Source: Actinomadura meyerae (GTDB lineage: Bacteria; Actinomycetota; Actinomycetes; Streptosporangiales; Streptosporangiaceae). From it: a stretch of DNA of 64,000 bases. The position numbers were made by a program, and so were the translations under genes. The notes below the pieces were generated by a model. That model was not told the DNA's origin, searched no databases, and saw only the letters and a list, made by a program, of their open reading frames with translations. The stretch is from the NCBI RefSeq assembly GCF_900188445.1, contig NZ_FZOR01000020.1, forward strand, positions 1 through 64,000, written 5' to 3'. How positions within the stretch are numbered: position 1 is the stretch's first letter; the number at the start of each line of letters is the position of its first letter. Positions 23,314 to 31,652 of this stretch are shown in pieces.

Positions 23314-24099
23314 GTGCCCGTGGGGGAGATGGGACGCGGTGTGCTGTATCCGCGTCTGAACGCGTCCGTCGCCGACCTCGACCGGCGTGCGCCGGGCCCC
23401 GCCCTGGCACGGTTCATAGAACTCCACTGGCACGTCCGCTGGCATACGGACGAGCCGTACGAGACCAAGGTGCTCTCCCATCCCAACGTCCATCTCGTCT
23501 TCGAAGAGCCTCGCGCGCTGGTGTACGGCGTCGATCGCGGCCTGTTCGTGCGCCGCCTCGAAGGGCGGGGGCAGGTCCTGGGGGTGAAGTTCCGCCCCGG
23601 TGGCTTCCGTCCGCTGCTCCGGGGGCCGGTCATCGCCTTGGCCGACCGCAGGATCCCGGCGGCGGAGCTGCTGGGCCCCGCCGTCGACGAGGTCAACCGG
23701 GCCGTACTCGGTGCCGCCGGCACCGGCGAGATGGTCCGCTTGGCGGAGGCGTTCCTGGAGCCACTGCTCCCCGAACCGGACCCCGCCGCCGAGCACGCCG
23801 CGGCCATGGTCGGACACATCACCGCGGACCCCGGGCTGCTCAGGGTCGACCAGGCGGCCGAGAAACTGCACGTGTCCGTCCGGACCATGCAGCGGCTCTT
23901 CGCCGAGTACGTGGGAGCGAGCCCGAAGTGGGTACTGCGCCGGGCCCGCCTCCACGAGGCCGCCGCGCGCGCGGACCAGGGCACCCGCATCGACTGGTCT
24001 GCGCTGGCCGACGATCTGGGCTACTACGACCAGGCCCACCTGACCCGCGACTTCACCGCCGTCGTGGGCGTCTCCCCGGCCCGGTACGCGCGGTCCTAG
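23314..24099 (+). CDS. AraC-family regulator (DUF6597-type sensor)
   Basis: A protein of about 261 residues. The start is uncertain: GTG 23314, GTG 23320 and ATG 23329 are all in frame and none has a well-spaced ribosome site, so leaderless translation is possible. The N-terminal part (RFIELHWHVRWHTDEPYETKVLSHPNVHLVFE) is of the DUF6597 type, and KFRPGGFRPLL is typical of this group. The C-terminal HTH pair is LLRVDQAAEKLHVSVRTMQRLF and DLGYYDQAHLTRDF. It probably regulates the divergent TIGR03086 gene. Confidence 0.8.
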   Translation: MPVGEMGRGVLYPRLNASVADLDRRAPGPALARFIELHWHVRWHTDEPYETKVLSHPNVHLVFEEPRALVYGVDRGLFVRRLEGRGQVLGVKFRPGGFRPLLRGPVIALADRRIPAAELLGPAVDEVNRAVLGAAGTGEMVRLAEAFLEPLLPEPDPAAEHAAAMVGHITADPGLLRVDQAAEKLHVSVRTMQRLFAEYVGASPKWVLRRARLHEAAARADQGTRIDWSALADDLGYYDQAHLTRDFTAVVGVSPARYARS

Positions 24100-24785
24100 G
24101 TGCGGGCCGGGCGGAAGCCCTTGGTGATGAGCCAGATGCCCAAGGACGCCTCCCAGACGATTTCCGGTGCGGTGCACAGGAAGTTCACCCCGGACTGCTG
24201 GTCGTAGGCGCCGAACAGGACGGCGGTCGCGGTGGCGCAGGCGATGGGCCCGCCGATGAGCCCGATGAGCGCCATGGGGCGCGGCACCAGACCCGACCGG
24301 TACATCAGGTAGCCCAGCAGCAGCCCGTTGCCGAAGCCCGCGCAGAAGGCGGGGCCGAGCAGGAACGTCTGGTCCTTCAAGGCCACGAGTGCCCGCCCGG
24401 CCAGGACGGGGTCGGAGCCGCCCAGGCCCGCCAGATCCTGTCGGAGGGCCACGACGGCGAGTACGCAGGCGATGCCGACCACGATGACGGTCGACTCGAG
24501 GATCCGCGTGGCCACGTACCCGAGGGCGATGCCCTCGCTCTGCCGCTTCAGGACGGGGAACAGCACGACCGCTGTGGCGACGTTCGCTACGGCGGTCAGG
24601 ATCTCGAGCAGGGCTCCGAGCTGGACCCGCCCGTCCGCGCCCGCCCCCGCGATGTAGTCCGCATCGTTGAGCACCGGGTCGTACAGCAGCACCGCCGGGA
24701 TCGAGAAGACGAAGGTCAGGACGAACCAGACTCCGGCGATCCTGGCGGTGCGCTGAACCGCGTCCACCGAGCTCTTTTCTTCCAC
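24096..24785 (-). CDS. DUF4386 integral membrane protein
   Basis: A protein of 229 residues from GTG 24785, which has GGAGG 5 bp upstream; an open frame runs back to 24839. There are six likely membrane helices (about 15-38, 60-80, 95-115, 130-150, 165-190 and 200-225). The opening AVQRTARIAGVWFVLTFVFSIPAVLLY and the later FGNGLLLGYLMYRSGLVPR segment are typical of DUF4386 proteins, whose function is unknown. It overlaps the AraC gene by 4 bp tail to tail. Confidence 0.8.
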   Translation of the reverse strand: MEEKSSVDAVQRTARIAGVWFVLTFVFSIPAVLLYDPVLNDADYIAGAGADGRVQLGALLEILTAVANVATAVVLFPVLKRQSEGIALGYVATRILESTVIVVGIACVLAVVALRQDLAGLGGSDPVLAGRALVALKDQTFLLGPAFCAGFGNGLLLGYLMYRSGLVPRPMALIGLIGGPIACATATAVLFGAYDQQSGVNFLCTAPEIVWEASLGIWLITKGFRPART

Positions 24786-24924
24786 GTGGCCCTCCAAGGC
24801 ACGGCCCCGCCCGCTTGCCGGGTAGCCGTAGCGAACCATGCCGGACGGGCGCCGTCCCGCCTCGCCGGTGGCCGGTTCCAGCCGCGTGCACGCGCGCGCC
24901 CACCACCTGGGCGTGGCGCAATGC

Positions 24925-24938
24925 TAGAACGTGTTCTA
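24925..24938. promoter_or_regulatory. KstR-like operator upstream of the GMC oxidoreductase
   Basis: TAGAACGTGTTCTA fits the pattern TnnAACnnGTTnnA described for KstR, the TetR-family repressor of steroid catabolism. It lies 63 bp before the GMC oxidoreductase start. A close copy occurs at 49271-49284. Confidence 0.65.
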
Positions 24939-24959
24939 CTCTGAGCCCGGAACACTGAC

Positions 24960-24973
24960 TGGACAGCTGTCCA
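24960..24973. promoter_or_regulatory. TGGACAGCTGTCCA palindrome
   Basis: A perfect 14-bp palindrome, 35 bp after the start of the KstR-like site and 28 bp before the GTG of the GMC oxidoreductase. Copies occur at 49304-49317 (one change) and 49382-49395 (identical). The cognate regulator is unknown. Confidence 0.6.
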
Positions 24974-25000
24974 TCACCCCTGGTGTGCGCGGAGGTGCTC

Positions 25001-26623
25001 GTGGTTCGGGCCGATTACGTCGTCGTGGGCGCGGGCAGCGCCGGGTGCGCGGTGGCGCGCCGCCTCGCCGAGAGCGGGGCGAGCGTGGCGGTGCTGGAGG
25101 CCGGGGGCCGGGACACCGCCCGCGGGGTGAAGAACCTCCTGGAGATCCCGGGCGCGGTCGCGGTGATGCTCTCGACGCCGCAGCTGAAGAGGCTCGTCGA
25201 CTGGGGCTACAAGTCGGTGCCGCAGACCGCCGCGTGGGGGCGGGTGATCCCGCAGACGCGCGGCAAGGTGCTCGGCGGGTCCAGCTCGGTCAACGGCATG
25301 CTGTTCGTGCGCGGCAACCGGCAGAACTTCGACGACTGGGCCGCGGACGGCGCCACCGGCTGGTCCTTCGACGACGTCCTGCCGTACTTCAAGCGCCTCG
25401 AGGACTGGGAGGACGGCGCCGGCGAGCTGCGCGGCTCCGGCGGCCCGGTCAGGGTGCGCCGCCAGAAGGACCTCACCGACGCCTCGCGCAGCTTCATCGA
25501 CGCGGCGACCGACCGGCTCGACGTCCCGTTCCTGGACGACTACAACGGCCCCGAGCAGGAGGGCGTCGGCGTCTTCCAGCTCAGCGCGGACGGCGGCGTC
25601 CGCTACTCCGCCGCCCGCGCCTACCTGCGCACCGACCCGCTGGACAACCTCCTCGTCCTCACCGACGCGAGGGCGACGCGGATCGTGGTGAGCGGCGGCC
25701 GGGCCACCGGTGTGGAGGTGACCGGGCCGGACGGGGACCGCCAGGTCGTCGCCGCCGACCGGGAGGTGATCGTCTCCGCGGGCGTGTTCGACTCGCCCAA
25801 GCTGCTGCAGCTGTCCGGGATCGGACCGGCCGAGCACCTGCGGCGGCACGGCATCGAGGTCGTCGCCGACCTGCCGGTGGGCGACAACCTCCACGACCAC
25901 CTGTTCGTCCCGGTCTCCTTCCGGATGGACTCCGCGCTGCGCCGCCCGACGCCGGCCTACTTCGCGCGCGGTCTCGCGCGGGCGCGGCTGCGCCGCTCCG
26001 GCTGGGCCAGCGGCTCGCAGTTCGAGGTCACCGGGTTCGTCCGCACCTCGCAGGCCGGCGCGATCCCCGACCTGCAACTGCACGCGCTCTACTGGGTCTA
26101 CCCGTTCCCCAACCAGGACGGCGACAAGCCGGTGCGCCCGCCCACGAGCAAGCCCGGCCTCAGCGTGTTCCCGACGCTGATCTACCCCGAGAGCCGGGGC
26201 ACGGTGAGGATCGCCGGGCCCGACCCGGAGCTCCCGCCGCTGATCGACCCCGCCTACCTGACGGCCGGCAAGGACGCCGAGGTCCTGCTGGAGGGCATGG
26301 CGATGGTCCGCGCGGTGATGGACGGGATCGGCGACAACCAGGGAGAGATCGTGCCCGGCCCCGACTACGCCGACCCCGACGAACTGCGCCGGTTCCTGCC
26401 CAACATCGTCCACTCCGTCTACCATCCGGCCGGCACCTGCCGGATCGGCTCGGACGAGCGGGCGGTCGTCGACCCGCAGTTGCGGGTCCTGGGCGTCGAG
26501 GGACTGCGGGTCGCCGACGCGTCGGTCATGCCGTCGGTGACCGGGGGCAACACCAACGCGCCGTCGATCATGATCGGCGAGCGCTGCGCCGACCTGGTGC
26601 TGGGGACGGAGGCGGGGCGGTGA
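25001..26623 (+). CDS. GMC-family FAD oxidoreductase
   Basis: A protein of 540 residues from GTG 25001, with GGAGG 5 bp upstream. The FAD Rossmann motif VVVGAGSAGCAVARRLAESG is at about 5-25, the GMC signature RGKVLGGSSSVNGMLFVRG near 87-105, and the catalytic His regions HSVYHPAGTCRIGSD near 470 and GGNTNAPSIMIGER near 515. It oxidises an alcohol; choline dehydrogenase-like and steroid or polyethylene-glycol alcohol oxidases are relatives. It is translationally coupled (GTGA overlap) to an enoyl-CoA hydratase and lies behind a KstR-like operator, which favours a lipid or steroid-side-chain substrate. Confidence 0.88.
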   Translation: MVRADYVVVGAGSAGCAVARRLAESGASVAVLEAGGRDTARGVKNLLEIPGAVAVMLSTPQLKRLVDWGYKSVPQTAAWGRVIPQTRGKVLGGSSSVNGMLFVRGNRQNFDDWAADGATGWSFDDVLPYFKRLEDWEDGAGELRGSGGPVRVRRQKDLTDASRSFIDAATDRLDVPFLDDYNGPEQEGVGVFQLSADGGVRYSAARAYLRTDPLDNLLVLTDARATRIVVSGGRATGVEVTGPDGDRQVVAADREVIVSAGVFDSPKLLQLSGIGPAEHLRRHGIEVVADLPVGDNLHDHLFVPVSFRMDSALRRPTPAYFARGLARARLRRSGWASGSQFEVTGFVRTSQAGAIPDLQLHALYWVYPFPNQDGDKPVRPPTSKPGLSVFPTLIYPESRGTVRIAGPDPELPPLIDPAYLTAGKDAEVLLEGMAMVRAVMDGIGDNQGEIVPGPDYADPDELRRFLPNIVHSVYHPAGTCRIGSDERAVVDPQLRVLGVEGLRVADASVMPSVTGGNTNAPSIMIGERCADLVLGTEAGR

Positions 26624-27420
26624 GCGGGGAGACCGAGATCCTGCTGGTCGAGGACGCCGACCGCGTCCGGACGATCACGCTGAACCGGCCCGCCGCGCTC
26701 AACGCGTTCAACGAGGCCCTCTACGACGCGCTCACCGAGGCGCTCCGCGGCGCCGCCGAGGACCCGGAGGTGGCCGTCGTGCTGCTGACCGGCGGCGGCC
26801 GCGCGTTCAGCTCCGGCACCGACCTGGTCGAGATGGCCCAGCGCGTCACCGACCCGGACTTCACGCCGGGCGAGCACGGCTTCATCGGCCTCATCGACGC
26901 GCTGGCGGAGTTCGACAAGCCGCTGGTACTGGCGATCAACGGGCTGGGCCTCGGCATCGGGCTGACCGTCATCGGGTTCGCCGACCTGGTGCTGATGTCC
27001 GAGGACGCCCGGCTGAAGACCCCCTTCACCAGCCTGGGCGTCGCGCCGGAGGCGGCGTCCAGCTACCTGCTGCCCCGCCTCGTCGGGCGCCAGAACGCCG
27101 CCTGGATCCTGCTGTCCGCGGAATGGATCTCGGCGGCCGAGGCCAAGGACATGGGGCTGGTCTGGCGGGTCTGCCCGGCCGCGGACCTGATGGCGGAGGC
27201 GCGGCGGGTCGCGGCCACGCTGGCGAGCCGTCCCATCTCCAGCCTGCGGGAGGTCAAGCGGGACATGACGGCGCCGCTGCGCGAGGAGATCGAGCGGGCC
27301 CGGGAGCGGGAGAACGACGGCTTCGCGCGCCTCATGGGCGGCCCCGCGAACGCCGAGGCCCTGGCGGCCTTCGCCGAGGGCCGCGACCCCGACTTCACCT
27401 CGCTGCCGCCGGGCTGGTGA
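26620..27420 (+). CDS. Enoyl-CoA hydratase/isomerase family protein
   Basis: A protein of 266 residues from GTG 26620, overlapping the GMC gene stop by 4 bp. The crotonase fold is clear: ITLNRPAALNAFNEAL near 18-33, LTGGGRAFSSGTDLVEM near 55 (oxyanion-hole glycine and CoA loop) and INGLGLGIGLTVIGFADLVL near 105. At the usual Glu of the second active-site position the sequence reads TSLGVAPEAASSYLLPRLVG near 135-152, with a Glu kept. It probably hydrates or isomerises an acyl-CoA made downstream of the GMC step. Confidence 0.88.
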   Translation: MSGETEILLVEDADRVRTITLNRPAALNAFNEALYDALTEALRGAAEDPEVAVVLLTGGGRAFSSGTDLVEMAQRVTDPDFTPGEHGFIGLIDALAEFDKPLVLAINGLGLGIGLTVIGFADLVLMSEDARLKTPFTSLGVAPEAASSYLLPRLVGRQNAAWILLSAEWISAAEAKDMGLVWRVCPAADLMAEARRVAATLASRPISSLREVKRDMTAPLREEIERARERENDGFARLMGGPANAEALAAFAEGRDPDFTSLPPGW

Positions 27421-27501
27421 TCCCCGCCGACCGCCCTACCGGAGGCCGAGTCGGAGTGGTGCTCGCCTATCGCGACCAACTCCGGACCTCCTTGCGCGGT
27501 G

Positions 27502-28164
27502 TCAGAGGCTGCGCACCACGGAGGCGACGATTCCGAGCACGACGGCGTCGTCGCCGTCGATGACCTCGTAGGCGGGGTTGCGCGGTTCGAGGAGGACGCG
27601 GCCGTCGCGGCGCCGGAACACCTTCACGGTCGCCTCTCCGTCGATCATGGCCGCGACGATCTGGCCGGAGTGGGCCTCGCGCTGCTGCCGGACCACCACG
27701 ATGTCGCCGTCGCAGATCGCCGCGTCGATCATCGAGTCGCCGCGGACCCGCAGGCCGAAGACGGTGCCGCGCCCGGTGATCTCGCGGGGCAGCGCCAGGG
27801 TCCCGTCGACGTGCTCCTCGGCGGTGATGGGCGTCCCGGCGGCGATGTCACCGACCACGGGGACGCTCACCGGGCCGTCGGAGGACTCTCCCGGCGGACG
27901 CTCCCGGAGGAACGCGCGCACGTCGATCGGGCGCGACACGGCGGTGCCGCGCCGCAGGAACCCCTGCTCCTCCAGGCTCGCCAGGTGGCGCGACACCGAC
28001 GACGTCGACCGCAGGCCCACCGCGTCCGCGATCTCGCGCGTGCTCGGCGCGTGCCCGTACCTGACCGCCCAGTCCCGGATCATGGCCAGCATCCGCTGCT
28101 GCCGCGGCGGGAGGGCGGAGGGGTCCAGGTCCCCGAACATGTCAAGATCACTGTAGGCGGTCAC
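27502..28164 (-). CDS. LexA-like self-cleaving repressor
   Basis: A protein of about 220 residues from GTG 28164. The N-terminal winged HTH (LPPRQQRMLAMIRDWAVRYG, then STREIADAVGLRSTSSVSRHL) and the S24 peptidase domain are both present. The cleavage site is AAG in VVGDIAAGTPI, the catalytic Ser is in RGDSMIDAAI near 143, and the Lys is in ATVKVFRR near 180. LexA represses DNA-damage genes until RecA triggers self-cleavage. It differs from typical actinobacterial LexA in the linker, and no SOS box (CGAAC-N4-GTTCG) is seen upstream, so it may be a second, specialised copy. It is divergent from an NAD-dependent ligase gene. Confidence 0.85.
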   Translation of the reverse strand: MTAYSDLDMFGDLDPSALPPRQQRMLAMIRDWAVRYGHAPSTREIADAVGLRSTSSVSRHLASLEEQGFLRRGTAVSRPIDVRAFLRERPPGESSDGPVSVPVVGDIAAGTPITAEEHVDGTLALPREITGRGTVFGLRVRGDSMIDAAICDGDIVVVRQQREAHSGQIVAAMIDGEATVKVFRRRDGRVLLEPRNPAYEVIDGDDAVVLGIVASVVRSL

Positions 28165-28238
28165 CCCGGAATCATAGGCCGCCGGGCCCGCCGCCACGGG
28201 CGGTGAAGACTGTCGGTGGCGTCGCGTTTAATCGGGGT

Positions 28239-30230
28239 GTGGACGTCGAGGAGCGCATCGCGGAGCTGGCCGCCGAGGTCAGGCGGCTGAACGACCTGTA
28301 CTACGGCGCCGGCGACAGCCCGCTGCCGGACGCCGACTACGACGCGTTGAAGGACGAGCTCGCGGCGCTCGTCGCCGAGCATCCCGAGCTGGAGCCGGCC
28401 GACAGCCCGCTCGGCAGGGTGAACGCGCCGGCCGAGCTCGCCGGGCCGACCGTGCGCCACGCGCGGCCGATGCTGTCGCTGGCGAAGGCGACGAGCGAGG
28501 AGCAGATCCGCGCGTTCTGCGAGCGCTTCGGCGGCCAGGTCTTCCGCGTGTCGGAGAAGCTCGACGGGCTCTCGCTCAGCGTGGTCTACACCGGCGGGAG
28601 GCTCGACTACGTCGCCACGCGCGGCACCGGCGCGGTCGGCGAGCTGGTGACGGCCAAGGTGCGGCACGTGATCCCGGGGCTGCCGGCCGAGATCGACGAG
28701 CCCGGCCGCGTCGAGGTCCGCGGCGAGGCGGTGATGCTGCGGTCGGTGTGGGCGGCCTACAACGAGGCCCACCCCGACAAGACGCTGACCAATCCGCGCT
28801 CGGGCGCCGCCGGGACGCTGGTGCTGAAGGACCCGGAGGCGGCGGCGCGGGCCCAGCGGCTGCTGCGCTTCTACGCGTTCGGAGCCGACCGCGACGGAGC
28901 CGCCATCGGCGTCCCGGCCGGCTTCGAGCCCGTCGCCCAGTACGTGTGCGCCGGCGCCGGCGAGGTGCTGGACGCGATCCGCGAGATCGGCGGCCGCCGC
29001 GACGGGCTCGACTACGACATCGACGGCGCGGTCGTGCGGCTGCACGAGCCCTCGGCGTTCGAGGCCGCGGGCTTCAACAGCGCCGAGCCGCGCGGCGCGA
29101 TCGCGTTCAAGTACCCGCCGGAGGAGAAGCTCACGACCCTGCTGTCGGTCGAGTGGCCGGTCGGCAAGATCGGCCGCGTCCCGCCGCGCGCCAAGGTCGC
29201 GCCGGTGTTCGTCGGCGGCGTCACGGTGGAGAACATCACCCTGCACAACCCGCGCCTGATCCGCGAGCGCGACCTGCGCATCGGCGACACGGTCGCGGTC
29301 GTGCGGCGCGGCGACGTGATCCCGTTCGCGGGCCGCTCGCTGCCGGAGCGGCGCGACGGGACCGAGGTCGAGATCGTCCCGCCGGCGCACTGCCCGTCGT
29401 GCGGCTCCGAGCTGGAGGTCCGCGGCGCCGGCGAGGAGCGCTGGTGCGTGAACCTCCAGTGCCCGGCCCAGGCGATGCGGCGGCTGATGCACTGGGCCTC
29501 GCGCCAGGCGGCCGACATGGAGGGCGTCGGCGACACCTGGATCGAGAAGCTCGCCGAGGACGGCGTGCTCAGGCGCCGCAGCGACTTCTACGACCTGACG
29601 GCCGAGCGGCTGCTCGACTACGAGCGGATGGGCGAGGTCAGCGCCCGGAACATGGTCGACTCGATCACCGCCTCCAAGGGCGTCGGGCTGCGCCGGGCGC
29701 TGATCGGGCTGGCGATCCCGATGGCGTCCGAGGGCACGGCCAAGCGCCTGTGCCTGGCGGGGTACGAGCGCATCGAGGACGTCGCGGAGGCCACCGTCGA
29801 GGACCTGGTGGCGATCCGCGACATCGGCCCGGCCGTCGCGGAGAGCATCGTGGCGTTCTTCGCCCGCCCCGAGGTGCGGGCGGAGATCGCGGCGCTGCGC
29901 GAGCGCGGCGTGAACCTCGACGTCCTGCCCGAGGACCGGCCGGTCGACGCGGCCGCCGCGGGCGACTCGCCGCTCAAGGGCCGGGCCGTCGTGATCACCG
30001 GCGCCTTCACCGACCCGCGCTCGGGCGCGAAGATCAGCAGGCCGGACGTCACCCGCCTGGTCGAGCAGGCCGCCGCCAAGGCCGTCTCGTCGGTCTCGGC
30101 CGGCACCGACTACCTGCTCGCCGGCGACAACGTCGGCGCCTCGAAGACCGGCAGGGCCGAGAAGCTCGGCGTCACGATCGTCCCGCAGGACGAGCTGTGG
30201 CGCTGGCTGGCCGAGGCCGGCGTCATCTGA
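28239..30230 (+). CDS. ligA: NAD-dependent DNA ligase
   Basis: A protein of 663 residues from GTG 28239. Domain order is complete: Ia helical domain (RRLNDLYYGAGDSPLPDADYD, the NMN/NAD-contact Tyr and YD motif), adenylation domain with SEKLDGLSLS (catalytic Lys near 107), OB fold (VGKIGRVPPRAKVAPVFVGG), four-Cys zinc finger (CPSC near 386 and CVNLQCPAQ near 408), helix-hairpin-helix repeats near 470-560 and a BRCT domain from about 580. It seals nicks using NAD+. It is somewhat shorter than the usual actinobacterial LigA (about 690-720). The divergent LexA-like gene suggests it could be a DNA-damage-linked second ligase. Confidence 0.92.
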   Translation: MDVEERIAELAAEVRRLNDLYYGAGDSPLPDADYDALKDELAALVAEHPELEPADSPLGRVNAPAELAGPTVRHARPMLSLAKATSEEQIRAFCERFGGQVFRVSEKLDGLSLSVVYTGGRLDYVATRGTGAVGELVTAKVRHVIPGLPAEIDEPGRVEVRGEAVMLRSVWAAYNEAHPDKTLTNPRSGAAGTLVLKDPEAAARAQRLLRFYAFGADRDGAAIGVPAGFEPVAQYVCAGAGEVLDAIREIGGRRDGLDYDIDGAVVRLHEPSAFEAAGFNSAEPRGAIAFKYPPEEKLTTLLSVEWPVGKIGRVPPRAKVAPVFVGGVTVENITLHNPRLIRERDLRIGDTVAVVRRGDVIPFAGRSLPERRDGTEVEIVPPAHCPSCGSELEVRGAGEERWCVNLQCPAQAMRRLMHWASRQAADMEGVGDTWIEKLAEDGVLRRRSDFYDLTAERLLDYERMGEVSARNMVDSITASKGVGLRRALIGLAIPMASEGTAKRLCLAGYERIEDVAEATVEDLVAIRDIGPAVAESIVAFFARPEVRAEIAALRERGVNLDVLPEDRPVDAAAAGDSPLKGRAVVITGAFTDPRSGAKISRPDVTRLVEQAAAKAVSSVSAGTDYLLAGDNVGASKTGRAEKLGVTIVPQDELWRWLAEAGVI

Positions 30231-30306
30231 CCGTGGCGCCCCGTCCCTCCCCGAGGGGCGGGCACCCGGTGACGGCGTCGATCGCGGCGGGCACCCGCGT
30301 CACGCT

Positions 30307-30364
30307 CCGGCGGGCCCGGCGGGCGGGGCGGCCGGGTGGCCGCGCCGCCCACCGGGCCCGCCGG
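30307..30364. terminator. Very long hairpin between convergent ligA and DHFR-family genes
   Basis: CCGGCGGGCCCGG (30307-30319) pairs with CCGGGCCCGCCGG (30352-30364); the inside (GGGCGGGGCGGCC, GGGT loop, GGCCGCGCCGCCC) pairs with one mismatch, giving a nearly unbroken stem of about 26 bp. It probably stops transcription from both sides. Confidence 0.75.
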
Positions 30365-30390
30365 GATGACGGTGGGTCCGGTGGCCCGGT

Positions 30391-30939
30391 TCAGCCGGCC
30401 ACGGGACGGTAGGTGAGGACGGCGACCCCGCTCGGGAAGACGGTGGAATCGGCGAGCTCGACGCTTCCGGCGCTCTCCGGGCGGAACAGCGGCTCGCCCG
30501 AGCCCTTGATGACCGGGTAGATCCAGATCTTGTGCTCGTCCAGCAGCCCGGCGGCGGCGAGGCCGTCGGTCAGCCGGCCGTGGCCCCAGATGAGGATGTC
30601 GCCGCCGTCCCGCTTCTTCAGGTCGGTCACCGCGCCGACGAGGTCGTCCCCGTCGATGACCGTCGTGGGGTTCCACGCGGAGGTGTCCACCGGCTGCGTG
30701 GCGACGACGTACTTGTCGATGGAGTTGACGTGGTCGCCGAACGGGTTGCCGCCCATGTTCGGCCAGGCCTGCGCCATTCCCTCGTAGGTGACGCGGCCGA
30801 GCAGCAGCGCGTCGGCGTTCCGGGTCATGGTGAACCCGTAGGCCTGCGACTCCTCATCGGAGAACCGCATCGACCATTCGTGCGGCTTGTCGATGAATCC
30901 GTCCAGGGTGGCGTACGTCGAGGCGATGATCTTTCGCAT
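30391..30939 (-). CDS. Dihydrofolate reductase / RibD C-terminal family protein
   Basis: A protein of 182 residues: KIIASTYATLDGFIDKP opening, NADALLLGRVTYEGMAQAWP near 43, KYVVATQPVDTSAWNPTTVI near 78, GGDILIWGHGRLTDGL near 112 and KIWIYPVIKGSGEPLF near 138. This is the actinobacterial dihydrofolate reductase family protein type related to RibD's reductase domain, which binds NADPH. True folate reduction is doubtful. It ends at a bidirectional hairpin shared with ligA. Confidence 0.88.
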   Translation of the reverse strand: MRKIIASTYATLDGFIDKPHEWSMRFSDEESQAYGFTMTRNADALLLGRVTYEGMAQAWPNMGGNPFGDHVNSIDKYVVATQPVDTSAWNPTTVIDGDDLVGAVTDLKKRDGGDILIWGHGRLTDGLAAAGLLDEHKIWIYPVIKGSGEPLFRPESAGSVELADSTVFPSGVAVLTYRPVAG

Positions 30940-31046
30940 GGTCTCTCCTCCGGTTCCGGGTCCGCCGGTGTCGGCGCGATTAGACTCGCAATCCGGAGAA
31001 ATCGCCGGTAGTGCCCGGGGTCAGCAGTTCGATGTGAAGGAATCAC

Positions 31047-31652
31047 ATGATCCGTGTGATGGTCGCCGAGGACGTCCGCATCCTGCGGGAGACGCTGACC
31101 ACCGTCCTCGGGCTCGAGGACGACATCGAGGTGGTGGCCGCGGTCGAGCGCGGCGACGAGATCGTCGGCGCGGCCGTCCGGTCCCGGCCCGACGTGGCCG
31201 TGCTCGACATCGACCTGCCCGGCATGGACGGCCTGGACGCCGCCGCCGGGCTGCGCGCCGAGCTCCCGGACTGCCGGACGGTCGTCCTGACGGGGCTGGG
31301 CAAGCCGGGCCACCTGCGCCGGGGGCTCGCCGCGGGGATCTCGGGGTTCCTGCTCAAGCACGCCCCGGCCGACGACCTCGTCGACGCGATCCGCAAGGCC
31401 GTCGCGGGGGAGCGGGTGGTCGACCCGCAACTGGCCCTCGCCGAACTGGAACGGGCGGACAGCCCGCTCACCGAGCGGGAGGCCGACGTGCTCCGGCTGT
31501 CGGCGACCGGAGCGGAGGCCGGCGACATCGCCCGGTCGCTGTCACTGAGCCGGGGCACCGTCCGCAACTACCTGCCGTCGGCCGTCCTCAAGCTGAACGC
31601 CAGGAACCGCATCGACGCGATCCGCATCGCGACCGATCAGGGCTGGCTGTAG
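31047..31652 (+). CDS. NarL/FixJ-type response regulator
   Basis: A protein of 201 residues. The receiver domain (1-120) has DV near 10, the phospho-acceptor Asp54 in VAVLDIDLPGMDG, VLTGLGKPGHLRRGLAAG and LLKHAP with the conserved Lys. A short linker leads to a LuxR-type HTH (LTEREADVLRLSATGAEAGDI...SRGTVRNYL). GAAGGAATC precedes the ATG. The histidine kinase gene facing it is its likely partner; the two genes overlap tail to tail by 111 bp. Confidence 0.88.
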   Translation: MIRVMVAEDVRILRETLTTVLGLEDDIEVVAAVERGDEIVGAAVRSRPDVAVLDIDLPGMDGLDAAAGLRAELPDCRTVVLTGLGKPGHLRRGLAAGISGFLLKHAPADDLVDAIRKAVAGERVVDPQLALAELERADSPLTEREADVLRLSATGAEAGDIARSLSLSRGTVRNYLPSAVLKLNARNRIDAIRIATDQGWL

